NCBI GenBank assembly: GCA_051453625.1
Contig: JBOZIK010000001.1
Span: 92,098,390 to 92,158,320, forward strand
DNA length: 59,931 nucleotides
Origin: Welwitschia mirabilis
Lineage: Eukaryota; Gnetophyta; Gnetopsida; Welwitschiales
Reading direction: 5' to 3'
The number at the start of each line of letters is the position of its first letter. Positions within the stretch are counted from its first letter, which is position 1. Below are positions 46,945-58,979 of this stretch, in pieces. The notes beneath the pieces were generated by a model. That model did not search any database and was not told the origin of the DNA. It worked only from the letters and a program-made list of their open reading frames with translations. The translations under genes and the position numbers were made by a program.

Positions 46945-47113
46945 GCTGTACTTTATATCACTGTAAACATTATAAGTTTTAAAGATCATCCTAAGATACA
47001 AATCATAATAAAGCCAAACCTAGCTTTTACTAATAAATAACTAGGACTTTCATGTTTTAATATAGTTCTAGTGTCATATTTTCTGAGAGATAAATGTAGT
47101 AAAGAAAATATAA
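46945..47113 (+). repeat. direct repeat R2, partner of 45385-45560
   Basis: See R1. It is cut by a 100-N gap at 47114-47213. Confidence 0.6.
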
Positions 47114-47213
47114 NNNNNNNNNNNNNNNNNNNNNNNNNNNNNNNNNNNNNNNNNNNNNNNNNNNNNNNNNNNNNNNNNNNNNNNNNNNNNNNNNNNNNNN
47201 NNNNNNNNNNNNN
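47114..47213. other. assembly gap, 100 N
   Basis: A gap of exactly 100 N, probably of unknown real size. A TATATATA run follows on the right. Confidence 0.99.
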
Positions 47214-49255
47214 TATATATATCATTCTCTTGCTTATGAAGGTTAGAGCTTTGAATCTGGGAGCTAAGAACCTCTTAGGCTTGGATCTCCATCAATCGTC
47301 AATTGTTAAGGTCTAATTAATCTGTTTAAGTAAGTTCTTTACACTTATTGTCCATATAACCTTATTTTCATATTGGAATGATGTGATATTTCCTTAGGTA
47401 ATTATTTATGTCTTTTATAAAATGATGTTAGAAAACATTATTCCCTCCCATTTATTCTCACCAAGATGTCATAGNNNNATATGAGGGGTCTCTTGTGCTT
47501 GATGATAAAGGATTACTAATGGATGATTATGAGAATGTGACTAGGGGGTTTACTATTTTTAATAAAAAATAGATATCCATGTTTATTTTTGTATTATGTT
47601 TTTATCTATTAGGCATTAGGTCCATCTTATTGGTGCAAAATCTAATCCTTAAAACTCTCTTTAGGCTAGTACTCTTTCATAGAAATCCTAAGGCTTATAG
47701 TAAATGGTTCCTTTTTTTTTGAATTGATTTGATTTTTCTTTCTATAATCTTTTTAATTAGTAACTTAGTTAATATATTTTATAATTAATTAGCTAGTATA
47801 TCCATTATTTCACTAATTTGAATTATTATTTAGCTAGTTACAGAAACTTTATCATATTTTTGTTATGGCTAATTCAATTTCTAAAATAAAGTCATATGAT
47901 AAAAATATGATATCTGACTAATTAGTAAGTATTAAGATAGTTATTTTTTTAAGTCTATGATTATGTTATGAACATGAAAATTTCAAAAAGTAATTTTCCT
48001 AATTAATAATTATTTTAAAAAAATTATTTATTAAAATACATTAGAAAATAAATGCAAAAAAAGGTAAGCAAGTAATTTACATTTATTTGCCTATTAATTA
48101 ATATATATTCATACTAAAACATCTTAAGTTGTAGGAAAGTAAATAAGCTTTTCGAAACATCTTAAATCATTTAAAAACTCAAGGTATTTTGAAAGTTATA
48201 ATCATTTTAGTATAGTGCAGTATGCTTATGATTTTAAATAATTTGACAGTTTTTAACTTTAAATGATAATATTAGAAATAATATTTTTAGAATTCAAATA
48301 TAGTTTAAGTTAAATATTAAGAATCCTATTATGCGTCTAGTTTCTGAAAAACTACTATAATTTATTTTTTACTTTATAATTAATTAATTATTAATCTTTA
48401 ACTATGACATCTCATTAGAGCCCAAAAATATTATAATTAATGTTTAAAATTATAGAAAAATTATTACACAAAATTTTATGATGAAATTAAGTATATAAAA
48501 TATGTTTCAATAGTAAATTTAAGTTAAATTACCTATACTTGTGAAAATACCTCTTTTACCCTTTTTCTTTAGCTTACTTTGAATGTGCATGTTTGTAAGC
48601 GTTTTTACCTTAGTAGTTTAAGTAACATAAGTAGTCTTTAACTTCTAATTTTTTTAATTGACTTATAATATAGCCATATGAATATTGAACAAAGATTATA
48701 TCTTAATAATTTTGCTTGAGCTATACTTTCTTTTGTTTACCTTCTTTGCACTAATCCACGAAGATTATCATATGAGCATGAAAGAATGTTTCTAGAATTG
48801 GCATAGCTATAGGCATGTTTTACTTTCTTTAAGTATATTATAAAGATGTTATTTAATACATTTAAAATATTTTTATTATTATTGAAAGAAAAAATAATAC
48901 TTCATTTATTTAAATAGAAAGGAAAAGAATATTTCCTTATTTAAATTTTTATTATTATAATCTTAAAAATAGAAATGTTCTTGTGTATTTGCTTTCTTTT
49001 CATGGTTGTTTCTATAAAATTAATCAAATGATGGTTAGAATTATTATAACTAGGTAAATAATTCATTAAAAATCTACATTAGTTAAAATTGTTTGCATGT
49101 ATTTATGTGGTGTATTCATTCAATATGAATAAATCAAGATAATTCTAATAATATTCATCTCCACACTTGGATCTCATCAAGGTGGATTACATTGCATTCT
49201 TTTTATAAAATCCTTATAGAAGTGGATTTAATCACCACTCTCTTGCCTTACTATA
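47214..49255 (+). repeat. repeat B: second direct copy of the LTR-like family
   Basis: Collinear with A over about 2 kb with many substitutions and small indels. It ends at TGCCTTACTATA, while A ends at TACCTTAACCA. A 4-N gap lies at 47475-47478. It has no coding content. Confidence 0.7.
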
Positions 49256-49408
49256 ATGACTTGGGTTTTGGGTTGAACTTGAAAGTACATTTTTTTTAAA
49301 AATAATTGGAGAACATGATAGCATTGTAATATTAAACATCATAGCAGATTAATTAGGTTATGACTAATAGACTTATCTCTTAGTCATCCATAGGATTTAC
49401 ATCAAGTG
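49256..49408 (-). repeat. segment C', inverted partner of 44816-44985
   Basis: Follows B without a break and matches segment C in reverse complement. Confidence 0.55.
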
Positions 49409-50593
49409 AACTATATGATAATAGCTTACTTGACTAATACCACAACCAATTATAAGGTTAACTTGATTAGGAGCATACATAAGAAGTGTACAAGTTGTGC
49501 TTGAGTGATTGGTTATACTAATAACTGAGTAATCATGCATATGTAATCCTCATTTTGAGGATTTCAGACCACATGTAATTCTATCTTGGATCTCATTCTA
49601 ATTTCCACCATTATGCATGAGCATAAAATAGATTAAAGTGGTCTATATTGATGGCATGTGATAATCTTAGGCATGAAAGAATACAAAGAATAATGCAAGA
49701 ACTCAATATTCAAACCAACATCTATAGATATCACATACAAAAATATATGTACATATGCATAGTATTTATATGTAAACGTCTAGGAGGAAGTTAATCAAGG
49801 ACTCTTAAGATTACAACATCGAATTCTATTTATGAATTCTAATGCATGAATGATGAAAATATGTATATATAAATTTAAATTAGATATATGGGTATCCAAG
49901 TATGATCAAAATATCCATTAGTAACCTTTATCACTAAGCACAAGAGACCTATCATTTCTTACTATAGCATCTTAGCAAAAAACAATGGAAGGGAAGTATC
50001 ATAATTGTATGTTATTATAGTAAACTCATAAAAAAATATGATTGATAGACATACACATACATATACAGATACACACACACGCCATTCTAGTAGGGTACCT
50101 CTTAGATGCTTCTTTTATAATATAACCTAATGAATTTAATAAAACAAAAATGTTAAATACCACAGAGATTAGCTCGTATGACACTAATTAAGTCACTAGT
50201 CTCAATAGACTTAGCTTAATAGGAGTAAAATATTAAATATTACTAATTAAATATCCAATTATTTCAATGAGCATTAGAGAATAGTCACTGTTATTATATC
50301 ATTTTATGCATAAGATAACAAATAACTACTTAGCACATTTAACTTAGATGCATGAAAATGTAAGAAATTATATTTAAGTATACATACCTAAAAAGCATTA
50401 AGAATATTAGAAGAAATCATGATTATTAGATATTATGATTAGATCTACATCATTTTATAGCTACACTTTGCATACTATAATTATATTAAATTATACTAAA
50501 AGCAACATGAGTATTAGTTAATATGTCCAACAACAACTAACATTCATTATAAATTAATTATTAGGTGTAATAAAGCATTCTGTTAAAATAATA

Positions 50594-50651
50594 ATAATAT
50601 AATATAATATAATATAATATAATATAATATAATATAATATAATATAATATT
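50594..50651. repeat. (AATAT)n microsatellite
   Basis: About eleven perfect pentanucleotide units. Confidence 0.9.
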
Positions 50652-51114
50652 ATACATATTTATTGTGTAATATAATACATATATTTTGAATGTAGTATAA
50701 TTATAAAATATTAATAGAACAAAACATAATAATAAATAAGTTTTCTACACCAATGCAATGTGTTACTTGATAATATCTCAAATTTAATATAAATGAATCC
50801 TATAAGTAGCTAAGAAAGTAATTTTATTTGAACAAATATAATAAAAACATAATTTAAGAAGCTAATGTCAAGTCTTTAATCTTATCTAAACACTTTATCT
50901 TAATAAACAACACTATCTTAGAAAAGGTAATGCACAAATAATAAATCTTTCTATATAACTTGAACATAAAATATTACATATTGTAAATGAAAACCTTTAC
51001 TACATTTCTATTTTCTATATTTGAATGCTACATTTATCTTCTATCTACATCTTATATTTAAATTTATCACAAAATATAATTATATTATACCTTTTTATTT
51101 AAATTTATCTAATA

Positions 51115-51153
<39 letters not shown>

Positions 51154-51253
51154 NNNNNNNNNNNNNNNNNNNNNNNNNNNNNNNNNNNNNNNNNNNNNNN
51201 NNNNNNNNNNNNNNNNNNNNNNNNNNNNNNNNNNNNNNNNNNNNNNNNNNNNN

Positions 51254-51323
<70 letters not shown>

Positions 51324-51330
51324 CGTGTGT
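51115..51330. repeat. (TG)n microsatellite with a (GC)n end and internal gap
   Basis: TG repeats flank a 100-N gap (51154-51253). The right arm passes into GCGCGCGCGC and back to GTGTGT at 51315-51330. Alternating purine-pyrimidine sequence of this kind can adopt Z-DNA. Apparent Val-Cys protein frames here are artefacts. Confidence 0.95.
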
Positions 51331-53732
51331 AAAATATTAAGTAGTAAAATATTAAGTATAAAATGTAAACAACATAAAGGAGTAGAGATATAATGGTATA
51401 AATATGATATAATTATGATAATATATGTTAAATATATGCAATGTAAAATTATATAAAATATAAATGAAATTATACTTTACTTTTATGCCCTTAATTATTC
51501 CATATATTATTATTTATTTTCTTATATTCATATTTGGTTATCTATTTCTTATTTTCTTATTTATTACTCTCTCTATCTTATAATCCTATATCATATACCT
51601 ATTCATTATATCCATTATACTTTACTCCTTTTATATTATATCATTCTTTTTACATCATCTTTACCTTAATTTATTTTTTATTGTTTATTCACTTTAAATT
51701 TATAAGTGTGGTACTAGATCTTGTACTCATGCTAGAGGCCTCCTTATCCTTTACCATAGATTATATAGGAACTTATTATCCCTATCTGATACAATGGATT
51801 TGTGGATCTAATACAACTCAAACACATGATACATAATAAACCATCATCCCTTGCATGTAAAAGTAATTTATAGACTTTCATGTAGGAAGCAAGATAATCC
51901 TTTAATATCTTAAAATCATTTAAAAAGTAAATTATTTAGATAAAAGGGAAAAAGATAAAAGTCTTTACATCAACACTCATGTCAAAGCATATGGGACCTC
52001 TATTTCTTATACTATGCACTTAAGCACAAGCTTTAAAACCCTTGAAAATGAGATTAAATAATACAATGACTTAAAAAAAAAAAAACAAGAAGAAATAATG
52101 GAAGAAGGACTATGGTGCACTGAACATTATAGTTTAGTAAAAAATAATATCTACAAAAACCAATTAAAACTAATTATTTAAGTTGCTACCCTATTTTGTA
52201 GATGCGAGTGCTCAAAAATAAATGAAGAAATGAAATATTTTAGTTTACTTCTAAGAAGAAATCCAAAAATAAATGGAGTAAAATTCATTTAAATTATTAA
52301 AAACTTATCAAAGAGTTCAAATGAACTCCAACATAAAATTAAAGCTTTAATTTGGTACTAATATTCACTTAGAAATCACAAATAATATGTAATGATCTAG
52401 CATCAATCACTAGCATTAATAACAAATAGAAATACAAGGAAAGTAGACAAGAAAAATACCTTCAGTTCCAAAATGATAAATTTTTGATCCTAAACTAATA
52501 AGCATAATCATTCATCAAAGTGAGATCCTATACATTACGATACACTAGAATGTTCTAATGTTTTTCATTTTTTTGAACAAGTTTCTCATAACTCATTATT
52601 TCTTTGAACTTTTATCTTAGAGTCATGAGGATTCCCATCCACAACGCCCATTCTTCATTGTGTTATTTAACTTTATTCTATGATTTTAACAATTCACTTA
52701 GAACATGAGTAAAATACATGATTGTTGGCATAGACCACTAGATATTCAACATCCCTAAACTTTTAAGCCATTTTTTTAACCATAATTACAATATCATAAG
52801 GAACACTCTTAGAGATTTATTATCTAACTCCTAGTAAATACAAACTTTCATTTATTTTGTTGATGTATCACTTGACTATATGATTGCAATTCCATTTTAG
52901 AACATAAAGGAACTTTATCATTCGCTAGTCAAAGAATCAAATAAAAATACTAGTGATCTTAACTACAAAATGAGGTTCTTCCCTTCTTTAATATAAGCTT
53001 CTTGAAAATTCTTTAATAATTAAAATAGACATAGCTCTTTCATTAAGAAATCAATGTAAAATGATTAGACAGACTTCTTCATGAGAACTATATTCAATTA
53101 TATCATCTTTAATGGATATGAAACCTAAGGAGGTTAAGGATATCCACTAAAGAAATTCAAAACTAAGAAGAACCATTGATACACAAGAGAACTAGGGACT
53201 GTCTTAATTTGAACCTAGTGGATTTATCTTTTCATGATGTTCCCTTAGACTGAGAGTCTTCTATTTGCTTCTAATTCCTCATTGAAGTACAAGATAAGAG
53301 AGGAAGCTACTAGATAAATCTTCTACACTTGTATTTACAAAAAATAAATACCAATGCTTACAACATTGTGTCTATGACTATTTTTCTATAGCTAATGTGT
53401 AGCCCATGTGTTCAATTCTCCTCAATGTGATATCAATATACTTTTTATGAAATAAAAGGCTCTTATGATCTAGTGCAACCTTTTCCATACTTCTTTATGA
53501 GCTTTTGAAAATGCATTTCCCAAACTAGTGCCATCACTCAAATTTTGGATTCATTGTGTAAAACATAATCCATCATCATGATGTGCCAGATGATTATTTT
53601 TTAGACGATCTAAAAAATGAGAAGTGTAGGTTTTTAGGAGCTTTACAGAAATCATTTAAAGATTATTAATGACTTGTAAGTAGATTATCTACATGGCACA
53701 CATTCAAAAGTAGTGGGTGTTAAACCTACCCA

Positions 53733-54365
53733 TGTGTGAACTTACTCTAACTTAATATCTCAATACCTTGATGTCAGTGGATTATGTTGAAGCATCTAGA
53801 GATGTGTCAAGGAAGCAAGGGTTATTTATAAGCATGCATCCACCTTACATACCATCTACCACCTATATTGTGAGGTATATTAAGGTTTAATGAAAGCCTA
53901 TGGAATTAAGCCCCATCATGTTTTTATAGTTTAGAATCTGAAGTAGAATTAACTCATGTCTGGAGGATGGCTGAATATCAAGTAGGAATGCCATTAATTG
54001 GATTTCAACCTTTTATTATATTGGTTAGGTGTTATCCCTAAAACTTATCCATGTATGTTGAAAACAAGTTTACATCTCCTTAACTATTCATAAGATATCC
54101 TTTATGTAATAAAAAACAAGGAATAAATGGAGGAAAAAACTTATAACATCATTATTATTTGTAAACCAAAATAATTTAGTAACTATTGATAGGTAGATAT
54201 ATAATATTAATACGATTTATATTTCTTAGAATATAAAAATTATAATAAAGGAGTGAGTATAATTTGGTCCTAGGTTCTATTGTATCTATTAGGTAAAAAT
54301 ATTAAAGAACAAAGGAAGAGAAAAAAATAATGCTTAATGAGAGTAAGAGAAAAGAAGGTATCACA
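53733..54365 (+). repeat. E3 5' LTR
   Basis: Starts TGTGTGAACTTAC, ends GGTATCACA. Its partner is 44185-44815. The primer site right after it shows it is the 5' LTR. Confidence 0.85.
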
Positions 54366-54368
54366 AAT

Positions 54369-54380
54369 TGGTATTAAAGC
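54369..54380 (+). other. E3 primer-binding site, tRNA-iMet type
   Basis: TGGTATTAAAGC matches TGGTATCAGAGC at 10 of 12 positions (C-to-T and G-to-A), three bases after the LTR. Confidence 0.8.
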
Positions 54381-55586
54381 TTCATGTTAAATAATAATTT
54401 ATGTTAAGTACTTATAAATTTATAAAAATATAAATATAATAATAGTTTTAACAATTTTTCTCCTTAATAATCATAAAGTTAGTGATAATCATAACAACCT
54501 TAATTCCTAATAGTTATAAAGTTGTTTATATCCCTAATAATCTTAAACCATGAGTTAAATCAATTTTATCCTTGATAATACTAGATTCTAAGATAACTTT
54601 AACTACTAGAAGTATAAATTTAATCATATTTTATAATAGTCATAAATTCCATTATATCTATAATTTTCCTACTCTCTAAATATATACCAAATTACATTTA
54701 TGTTAATTTCAATAATTACAAAGATTACACTAATCATAATCTTAGCACCTTAATAATTCTAAAAGTTGATGATATTTGTAATAGTTCCAAGTATTCATAA
54801 GGTTAACTATAAACCCAACCCCTAGATAATCATTATGCTAATAATATTTATGATAATTATAAATCCCTAAAAGAACCAAAAAGGATGATGGATTTAAGTT
54901 ATTAAAGACTCTATTACCTTGAAGCTATAGATGATAATCACTCTAAAGAATTCCAATTATCTTAAGAATTTAGGACAATGACTTTATATGATTTTTTAAA
55001 GATCTTAACCTTTTGCAAAAAAACTATAAATACATAAATAATACCTTATAATTAGATACCCTTAGGAATAATTAAATCTCCAACCAAGTTATTCACCCTA
55101 AAGTATATGGTTATATAACTTTAAAGTGAAAACCAATATTCATAACTTATAAACCTTATTTATTGAAAATAAAGGGAGGGAATAAACTTAATTGTGTACT
55201 TTAAGATATACATAAGGATTCGTCACATCATAATAATAATCATTTCCTTCCTAAGATTATAAAATATTTCTAAGTTTAATCTTTAACAATATCTATCCTA
55301 TTTCTAAATATAGTCTCATGAAAATTTCCCCTTCTTTTAGATGCCTCATTATCATTAGTTCAACCTTGATTCTAGATTAGTTATACTAATTAATTAACAT
55401 TAAGAGAATTCACAAAAGAATCAACAACTTAATAATGAAAATCTACCCCCATTCAACCTTAATTTCGAAGCATCAATGAATACCTTCATATAGTTTATAT
55501 CACAAACAGTCAATTAAGGTTAAAATCCATAAGTAAATAATGGTATAAATCAACTTAAGGAAGTAGATATGAATAAATTAATTTAA
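54381..55586 (+). other. E3 untranslated leader
   Basis: 1.2 kb without a coding frame; rich in CTTAATAATC/ATAATCATAA-like short repeats. Confidence 0.5.
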
Positions 55587-56980
55587 ATGTCTATTAAGAT
55601 AAATCCATTAAATTTTGTAAGAGGTTCAGATCCTTCTAAAGTAGAAGCATGGGTAAATGATGTTCAAAAAGTTATAGGTACCTTAGGATGTGATGAATAT
55701 GAAAAAAGTTCTTTAGCTATTTATATGTTATAATGAGAAGATAATCTATCGTAAAAAATATAAATAACTAGGTTAGGGCATCTAGAAATTTTGTGAAGGA
55801 AAATAAAAGGATGGGTACATCACCAAGTTTTATATTTACCAAAAGATTACAGAATTCTACAATCTAAGACAAATCCATAATGTAACCATAGAATCTCATG
55901 AGTTTAAACTTGTAGAATTATTAAGATATGTATGCATTCTAGATGAAAAATCTAAAGCAAATATCTTTATTAATAGTCTTCTCCCTTCTGTGGCTACTAT
56001 GATATCCATGTTTTAACCTAAGAGTCTACTAGAAGTTCTAGAAAAGGTAAAGAAAGCAAAACAAAACTATATTTTATTCATAAGTGGGGGATGTTTTGAG
56101 ATACAACAAATTTTTATTTACTTAGAAAAATATAACACTATTTTGGGTATGATTTGATTAATGTAAAACAAATAAGTAATAGATTANNNNNNNNNNNNNN
56201 NNNNNNNNNNNNNNNNNNNNNNNNNNNNNNNNNNNNNNNNNNNNNNNNNNNNNNNNNNNNNNNNNNNNNNNNNNNNNNNNNNNNNNNNNNNNNNNNNNNN
56301 NNNNNNNNNNNNNNNNNNNNNNNNNNNNNNNNNNNNNNNNNNNNNNNNNNNNNNNNNNNNNNNNNNNNNNNNNNNNNNNNNNNNNNNNNNNNNNNNNNNN
56401 NNNNNNNNNNNNNNNNNNNNNNNNNNNNNNNNNNNNNNNNNNGTGATCATAGCATCTCATAAGTGCAAATTTGTAGAATTACTAAGATATGTATCACATA
56501 TGCATCTAGATGAAGAAGCTAAAGAAAATATCTTTATTTTTAGTCTTCTCCATTTTTTTGTTATTAAAGTATCCATTTTTTAACCTAAAAGTCTAATAGA
56601 GGTTATAGAAAAGAAAAAGATAGCAAAACAAAATTGGCAGAGATAATAAGAAATTAAGAAAGGAATTCCTCCACAAGGGTATATCCTTAAGTTAAATTGA
56701 TTACAAATGTCTTATTAAGATAAGAATTGGTACACCAATAAAAATAATATTAATAGCAATAATATCAAAAATAGGAATTTTAGTCAACCAAAGCAAACTT
56801 CATTTAAAAGAAACGAGAATATTCGTAGTTAAAGCTATGCAAGTAATCAACCTCAAAGATCCAACTTCTAACAAAATTCTAGTTAATATCAGTACTACTA
56901 GAACTAGTATAATGGATATTATTTCTACCATTTTATGGAAAATCATAATGTACAACAATGTCCATTATGTAATAAATACA
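55587..56980 (+). pseudogene. gag: E3 gag remnant, partly duplicated
   Basis: ATG 55587 opens MSIKINPLNFVRGSDPSKVE and then AWVNDVQKVIGTLGCDEYEK, the chromovirus gag start (F.G..DP..AE.W). It is the first in-frame ATG before this motif. A stop follows at about 55730. The segment 55870-56075 (gag C-terminal half) is repeated at 56443-56640, and between them lie a copy of protease-end sequence (56080-56186) and a 256-N gap. After the second copy, a cysteine pair (QCPLCNK at about 56960) may be what is left of the zinc knuckle. See the finding on the duplication. Confidence 0.65.
56187..56442. other. assembly gap, 256 N
   Basis: Run of N inside the duplicated gag-protease block of E3. Confidence 0.99.
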
Positions 56981-57068
56981 TTACTAGATAATAATTAGAA
57001 AAGCCTCAAGGATCAAGAAGTATTCCTCAGTCAATAGAAAGACTTTAAGAAGTAGTAGATAATCAAGG

Positions 57069-57308
57069 GTGCAATTTCAAAGCTTTGCCATAGAAGGTAA
57101 GGCTTTACTTAATAATAAAGTAGTAAGTATTTTATTTATTTATGGAGTAACGCATTCCTTTATATCTCATATAATTCTTTTAAAAGAAAAATTATGTTGT
57201 GCTCCAATTGAAGAATACATAGAAGTAGCAAATGGGTCTATGTCCAAAGTTAATCAGCAAGTCCAAAATTTTACTTTGTCTATAAGTAGGGGAGGTTTTC
57301 AGATATAA
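57069..57308 (+). pseudogene. E3 retroviral-type aspartic protease (RVP_2) remnant
   Basis: A 79-codon open stretch with GKALLNNKVVSILFIYGVTH and SFISHIILLKEKLCCAP, matching the RVP_2 pattern ...vLFDSGATHSFIS..fa..l. The active-site DSGAT reads IYGVT, so the catalytic Asp and Ser are gone. EVANGSMSKVNQQVQN corresponds to the following strand (v.tP.G......V). Protease would have matured Gag-Pol. It lies 400 bases upstream of RT in the usual order. Confidence 0.75.
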
Positions 57309-57679
57309 TTAATTATTATTAACTTAATAAAATATGACATTTTTTTACATATGAATTAGTTAATGTAGAATAAACTAGTTATAAATTATGAAAAGTATCA
57401 AGTAGAAATAATGAATTATAGCCAAAGACTAATATTTTAAGGTCATTACAAATTAGTAGTAAAGAATTTAATTAATTCAAACCATATAAAAAGAGAAATT
57501 AGGAGGTGATTACTAGGTTACATGCTATACTTAAAATCAAGTAGCTTAAAAGAACAAGGAAAATTAATAAAGAATATACCAATAATTTAATATTATCTTA
57601 ATGTAGATATAATAGAATTACCAAGAATGCCACCACTTTGAGAAGTTGAGTTTTTCATTAATATCAAGTACCAAACTAG

Positions 57680-57925
57680 TTTATAAGGCATAATATAAAA
57701 TGTCTCCTATAGAATTAAAAGAATGAAAAAATCATCTTGAAGAAATCTTATAGAAAGGCTTCATTCATCCTAGTGAATCATCATGAGGAGAACCTATAGT
57801 ATTTGTAAATAAGAAGAATGAAATACTAAGATTATGCATTGATTATAGATGGCTACATAAGGTACTATCAAAAACAAATATTCACTTCCACGAATAGATA
57901 ATCTTTTTAATAAACTCAAGTGATG
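57680..57925 (+). pseudogene. E3 reverse transcriptase, N-terminal part only
   Basis: Reads YKMSPIELKE-stop-KNHLEEIL-stop-KGFIHPSESS-stop-GEPIVFVNKKNEILRLCIDYR, then HKVLSKTNIHF and DNLFNKL. It matches the chromovirus RT start (YRMAP.ELkELk.QL.ELLdKGFIrPS.SPWGAPVLFVKKKDG..RLCIDYR.LNKVT) residue for residue. The stops sit at Leu, Asp and Trp positions; the Trp case is TGG to TGA. Matching ends before the catalytic YVDD, so the domain is truncated. Confidence 0.85.
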
Positions 57926-58979
57926 AGAACTAAAAATGGTGTAAATTTTGATTAATAACAAGAAGCTTTTTTTATGGTTATACATTTTATATGACATTTG
58001 ATATTTCTATTTAGCATTTAGGTTAATATACTAGCTGGTTAGTAGGTTATTTAGTTAGTATGTTAGTATTCTATATATGTCATGATGTTATAGGTACAAA
58101 ATTTCATTTGGGATGAGGATGAGGGAGAAGGTCGAGGTAGCAGAAATATAGCAACAACTTCAACCATAAACCTATTTCTCAAGAGAAAAAAATGAAATGG
58201 TAAAATGGAAAGAGGATAAAGGGTATAAGGAGAAGATCACCATAAGGTGTAAGGATCTTTTGGCAAAAATAATCTAGCAATAGAACTAAATAAAGAGGTT
58301 AAGAGAAAGCTCTAGGCATCCCACAACAGGCATAGTAACATCTCTAATGTTCCAATGTTACTTACAAAGGGGAGGAAAAACTTCTTAGTAAACTTTTGTG
58401 TAACATTTTAGTGTTTTAATATGAAACTAAAAAGTTAACATATTTTGATATCATGAACATGTTTTATTACTTGTAAAATTAATATTGTCTTTTACTTACT
58501 CTTGTTTGTGTAGCTGAACATGAATTAGAATAATTAGAAGTACTTAGAAATAAGTATTATTTAGTATTTCATCTAAAATTTCTATTTTTTTCCTATTTTC
58601 TCTTTATTTCCCTCTAATGTAATATATGTATATAGCAAACTTATCAATTATCAACCTAATTAGTTCAAGTAACTTTATCATAAAGTTATCATGATGATGC
58701 ATTTTAAGCTAAATGTTTGAAGTGCTAATAGTTACAACTAGTCATTTAGTAAACCTTTGATTTTTATTTACGTTAATAGCATCATTGTTTTCTACATTAT
58801 TTAGATTAGTTCTTAATATTTTCTATATTTATATCATAACATAAGCTTACATTAGTTTAGCACTAAAAGAAGAACCATCCTAAAGCTAATTAGTAGATAT
58901 GAAGAAGGCTATAATCCAATAATATAGCCATGGAAAATGATGGAATGATAAAGGTAGGTATGTTAAATACCCTTATAAA
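57926..58979 (+). other. junction region with a Gly/Arg-rich remnant
   Basis: No domain until about 58110-58150, where GGATGAGGATGAGGGAGAAG reads as Gly-stop-Gly-stop-Gly-Arg-Arg; restoring CGA for each TGA would give a Gly-Arg repeat. This could be the basic start of a Gag-like protein belonging to the frames at 58980 onward. The rest is AT-rich noncoding DNA. Confidence 0.35.

Larger units (their letters stand above)
49409..53732. other. AT-rich noncoding DNA with microsatellites
   Basis: No domain could be recognised in 4.3 kb on either strand. A 100-codon frame at 51534-51836 is strongly hydrophobic, as expected from T-rich chance sequence, and matches nothing I know. Near 53575-53615 a CATCATGATG ... 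AGATGATTA ... AGACGATC cluster recalls the motif of E1. Confidence 0.45.
53733..57925 (+). mobile_element. E3: chromovirus-like Ty3/Gypsy element, 3'-truncated
   Basis: A 633-bp LTR, a tRNA-iMet type primer site three bases later, then gag, protease and the start of RT on the plus strand. The RVP_2-type protease (THSFIS) and the RT wording are typical of plant chromoviruses. Coding stops matching after RT position DNLFNKL at about 57920. RNase H, integrase and the 3' LTR are missing from the rest of the window. Confidence 0.8.

Noticed and set aside
51021-51393. Frames of alternating Val-Cys
   Set aside because: Translation of a TG microsatellite across an N gap.
51534-51836. 100-codon hydrophobic frame, possibly a membrane protein
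   Set aside because: T-rich DNA gives Phe/Leu/Tyr/Ile-rich chance frames. There is no recognisable domain and no promoter or exon context.
52440-53670. Possible minus-strand LINE endonuclease
   Set aside because: A few residues could be forced onto an endonuclease pattern, but no ordered set of motifs held up in any frame.
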